Positions 5,860 through 8,362 of a DNA stretch of 8,362 nt are shown here, piece after piece. The stretch covers positions 1 through 8,362 of the forward strand of contig JAEMTM010000078.1 in assembly GCA_016462305.1 (NCBI GenBank), in the 5' to 3' direction. This stretch comes from Sphingomonadaceae bacterium. Lineage in GTDB: Bacteria; Pseudomonadota; Alphaproteobacteria; Sphingomonadales; Sphingomonadaceae. A program made the translations under genes and the position numbers. Numbering within the stretch: position 1 is the first letter of the stretch; each line of letters begins with the position of its first letter. The notes below the pieces were generated by a model that saw only the letters and a program-made list of their open reading frames with translations, did not search any database and was not told the origin of the DNA.

Positions 5860-7920
5860 ATGCGCCCCGATATACTCAATCCGTTATTTGCAGACATACG
5901 TGCCCTAAAGGGTGTCGGTCCTGGTCTTGCCAAGCCGTTGGAGCGGCTTGGGCTGGAGCGGGTGAAGGATGTTCTGTACCATTTCCCCCATAGCTGGACC
6001 TATCGCAAGGCCGTGTCGCGTTTGGATGTGGCCAATGTGGGCCAAAACATCATCCTTAATGTGACCGTTATGGATCATCGCGGAGGAAATAGCCCACGTG
6101 CGCCATTACGCATATTCGCGGCAGATGTGGACGGCAATTACATTACCCTGACATTTTTTGGCCGGAACGGTGGTTGGGCGCGAAAGCAGCTTCCCATTGG
6201 CGAAACGCGCATCATATCGGGCAAATTGGACCGTTATGGGGACGAGCTTCAGATGGTCCATCCCGACCATATTGTGCCCATTGGCAGCGACGCCTCGCCG
6301 GGGCTGGCCGAACCGATTTATCCCTTGTCCGATGGCCTAACTAACAAGCGCATGGGGCAATTGGTGGCGACATCGTTGCAAGACGTGCCTGATTTGGCGG
6401 AGTGGATTGAACCGACCTTGCTATCCAGTCGGGGATGGTTGAGCTGGTCGAAGTCTATCAACCTACTGCACAACAAGGATGACCAAGACGCGCAGAATAG
6501 GCTGGCTTATGATGAGCTATTCAGCAACCAACTTGCGATGCGGTTAATCCGCGCGGCGATGGACAAAAGAACCGCCGTGCCGATACGCGGTGATGGCTCT
6601 TTGGTGCCAAAGCTACAGTTGCCTTTTGCGCTCACAGGCGCTCAACAGCGCGCCATAACCGAGATAGAGGGCGACCTTGCGCAGTCGCGGCCAATGCTCC
6701 GTTTGCTGCAAGGCGATGTGGGCTCTGGTAAGACGATGGTCGCGCTGATGGCGCTGCTGCGCGGGGTTGAGGCAGGGATGCAGTCGGCGATGCTCGCACC
6801 GACAGAAATCCTTGCGCGGCAGCATTATGCCAGCCTTCAAAAAATACTCTCTGGCCTGCCCATCAACATTGCGATTCTTACGGGTCGCGAAAAAGGCCGC
6901 TTGCGTGAGGCAACTTTAATGGGGCTTGCCGATGGGTCCATTCACATCCTTGTTGGCACCCATGCGATATTTCAGGAAGCTGTGACCTATAAGGCGCTTG
7001 CGGTCGCGGTGATTGATGAACAGCACCGCTTTGGCGTTTCACAACGGCTGATGCTGTCCCGCAAGGGCAGGGGCGTGCCGCATTTGTTGGTTATGACTGC
7101 GACCCCAATCCCGCGCAGCCTTGCGCTTGCCGCTTATGGTGAAATGGATAGCTCGATACTGGACGAGCTTCCCCCCGGACGGACGCCGGTTGAAACGCGG
7201 GTGATGTCGCAGGATCGGCTATCGGAACTCGTCGATGGCGTCGCCCGGCATCTCGCCGCTGGAAAACAGGCGTTTTGGGTGTGCCCATTAATAGAGGAAA
7301 GCGACAAAAGCGACCTCGCCGCCGCCGAACAACGCGCTGAACAGCTTCGCTTGCGCTTTGGGGATCAGGTTGCGTTGGTGCACGGGCGGATGCGTGGCCC
7401 GGAAAAAGACGCCGTCATGGAGCGCTTCGTGGCGGGTGAGACCCGCTTGCTGGTTGCAACAACGGTGATTGAGGTTGGCGTGGACGTTCCAAATGCCAGC
7501 CTTATGGTGATTGAGGCAGCGGATCGCTTTGGTCTTGCACAACTGCACCAGTTACGCGGGCGGGTTGGTCGAGGGGCCGAAAAATCGGCCTGCATCCTTG
7601 TCCGCAGCACGCAAATTGGCGAAACAGCGCGGGCACGACTGGCGTTGATGCGCGAGACGAACGATGGTTTCCGTATTGCCGAAGAGGATTTGAAACTGCG
7701 CGGCGCGGGTGAATTGCTGGGCACAAGGCAGTCGGGCGAAAACCCGTTTCGCGTCGCGACGCCCGAACAAGTCCGCGCGCTGATTGGCATCGCCGCAGAT
7801 GATGCGCGCCTGTTGCTGGACCGCGACGGCGGGCTTGATGGCAAACGCGGCCAAGCGGCGCGGATGGCGCTATACTTGTTTGAAAGAGATGCAGGTGTAG
7901 CGACGTTGCGCGGCGGTTAG
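5860..7920 (+). CDS. recG: ATP-dependent DNA helicase RecG
   Basis: A 686-aa (E. coli RecG has 693) superfamily 2 translocase that remodels branched DNA, reversing stalled replication forks and processing Holliday junctions and R-loops. Helical N-terminal residues 1-55 contain LKGVGPGLAKPLERLG. An OB-fold wedge domain at about 58-150 (LTFFGRNGGWARKQL) binds the junction. The motor follows with Walker A GDVGSGKT at 285-292, DEQH at 386-389, TAT at 413-415, and QLHQLRGRVGRG at 561-572. The C-terminal TRG-type region includes FRIAEEDLKLRGAGELLGT at about 604-622. The start ATG is supported by AAGAGG eight bases upstream. It is divergent from sdhE and convergent with tyrS, so it is probably transcribed alone. 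Nothing appears missing or broken. Confidence 0.97.
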   Translation: MRPDILNPLFADIRALKGVGPGLAKPLERLGLERVKDVLYHFPHSWTYRKAVSRLDVANVGQNIILNVTVMDHRGGNSPRAPLRIFAADVDGNYITLTFFGRNGGWARKQLPIGETRIISGKLDRYGDELQMVHPDHIVPIGSDASPGLAEPIYPLSDGLTNKRMGQLVATSLQDVPDLAEWIEPTLLSSRGWLSWSKSINLLHNKDDQDAQNRLAYDELFSNQLAMRLIRAAMDKRTAVPIRGDGSLVPKLQLPFALTGAQQRAITEIEGDLAQSRPMLRLLQGDVGSGKTMVALMALLRGVEAGMQSAMLAPTEILARQHYASLQKILSGLPINIAILTGREKGRLREATLMGLADGSIHILVGTHAIFQEAVTYKALAVAVIDEQHRFGVSQRLMLSRKGRGVPHLLVMTATPIPRSLALAAYGEMDSSILDELPPGRTPVETRVMSQDRLSELVDGVARHLAAGKQAFWVCPLIEESDKSDLAAAEQRAEQLRLRFGDQVALVHGRMRGPEKDAVMERFVAGETRLLVATTVIEVGVDVPNASLMVIEAADRFGLAQLHQLRGRVGRGAEKSACILVRSTQIGETARARLALMRETNDGFRIAEEDLKLRGAGELLGTRQSGENPFRVATPEQVRALIGIAADDARLLLDRDGGLDGKRGQAARMALYLFERDAGVATLRGG

Positions 7921-7928
7921 CAGCCGCG
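7909..7928. terminator. inverted repeat between convergent recG and tyrS
   Basis: CGCGGC (7909-7914) and GCCGCG (7923-7928) form a six-base-pair GC-only stem with an eight-base loop. The stem covers the last recG codons and most of the 10-base gap before the tyrS stop. Its position suits a shared bidirectional transcription end, but neither strand has a T-tract behind it and the left arm is also coding. Confidence is therefore low. Confidence 0.25.
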
Positions 7929-7930
7929 AC

Positions 7931-8362
7931 TTATACGAAGTTGATTAAACCGTGTTTTTTCTTTCCCGCTGAGATTTTTACAGCGGCTGCTTGAGCCGAA
8001 ATGACTGCGTCGTCGGCTGTCACTGCGTCGCCATCAACGCGTGCGCCGCCGCCTTGGATCATCCGGCGTGCTTCTTTCTTTGAAGCGACAAAGCCCAGGC
8101 CAACCAATGCATCGATGAGGGAAATGTCGCCCGAAACGACCAAGCTAGGGAGATCGCCGCCGCTTGTGCCTTCTTCAAAGGTCTTGCGTGCGGTTTCCGA
8201 TGCAAGGGTCGCTGCGTCCGCGCCACGGCACAATTCGGTCGCGGCATTGGCCAAGGCGATCTTGGCCGCGTTGATTTCCGAACCGCCGAGGGCTTCAAGC
8301 CGTTGTATCTCGTCTAAAGGCAAGTCTGTGAACAGGCGCAGAAACCGGCCAACATCGCGGTC
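7931..8362 (-). CDS. tyrS: tyrosyl-tRNA synthetase, C-terminal part (cut by window edge)
   Basis: Cytoplasmic enzyme that charges tRNA-Tyr with tyrosine. Only the last 143 residues are present. The reading frame is open to the right edge and begins there with DRDVGRFLRLFTDLPLDEIQ, so the internal TTG at 8323 is not the start. That segment and the helical EALGGSEINAAKIALANAATEL region correspond to the end of the catalytic core. The linker is followed by an S4-type RNA-binding domain from about 8135 down to the stop, including the typical SKKEARRMIQGGGARVDGD. The class I ATP-binding HIGH and KMSKS motifs would lie beyond the edge, so catalytic completeness cannot be judged. The TAA stop is 10 bases from the recG stop, in convergent orientation. 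Confidence 0.93.
   Translation of the reverse strand, partial: DRDVGRFLRLFTDLPLDEIQRLEALGGSEINAAKIALANAATELCRGADAATLASETARKTFEEGTSGGDLPSLVVSGDISLIDALVGLGFVASKKEARRMIQGGGARVDGDAVTADDAVISAQAAAVKISAGKKKHGLINFV

Noticed and set aside
7365..7844. Open frame of 159 codons on the minus strand opposite recG
   Set aside because: It is a low-complexity, Ser/Arg/Ala-rich shadow of the conserved recG helicase C-terminal region.
7931..8323. Reading the right-edge gene as a complete 130-aa S4-domain protein starting at TTG 8323
   Set aside because: The frame continues open to the edge with residues that match the tyrosyl-tRNA synthetase core, so it is a truncated tyrS.

Overview
The window is an ordinary chromosomal housekeeping segment, most likely from an alphaproteobacterium of the order Sphingomonadales. 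The support is the alphaproteobacterial-type short NAD kinase, the tRNA promoter of the CTTG(C)C...CTATA(G) kind, the protein sequences as I remember the families, and the cluster recG / sdhE / mfd, which I recall from sphingomonads. The order-level assignment is from memory and not from a search. All genes are intact except the one cut by the right edge. I see no insertion sequence, CRISPR array, prophage or transferred segment, and there is no gene-free stretch longer than about 130 bases.

Left block, minus strand, read right to left from about 5800 to 6: sdhE (FAD assembly factor for succinate dehydrogenase) overlaps mfd (transcription-repair coupling factor). A 130-base gap with a two-copy direct repeat and a candidate promoter follows. 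Then comes moaA (first step of molybdenum cofactor synthesis), which overlaps nadK (NAD kinase) by four bases. After a 74-base gap carrying a good stable-RNA promoter comes tRNA-Asn(GTT).

Right block: recG (branched-DNA helicase) runs on the plus strand from 5860 and is divergent from sdhE across a 60-base shared 5' region. It ends 10 bases from the end of tyrS (tyrosyl-tRNA synthetase), which converges on it from the right edge; only the C-terminal part of tyrS, with the S4 RNA-binding domain, is present.

Functionally, mfd and recG are related superfamily 2 DNA translocases that deal with stalled RNA polymerase and stalled replication forks. The other genes supply basic metabolism and translation (flavinylation, NADP, molybdopterin, tRNA-Asn, tyrosyl-tRNA). 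I did not find evidence of a previously undescribed system. The observations that merit a look are regulatory: the repeat upstream of moaA, the moaA/nadK and sdhE/mfd overlaps, and the tRNA promoter inside the nadK 3' gap.
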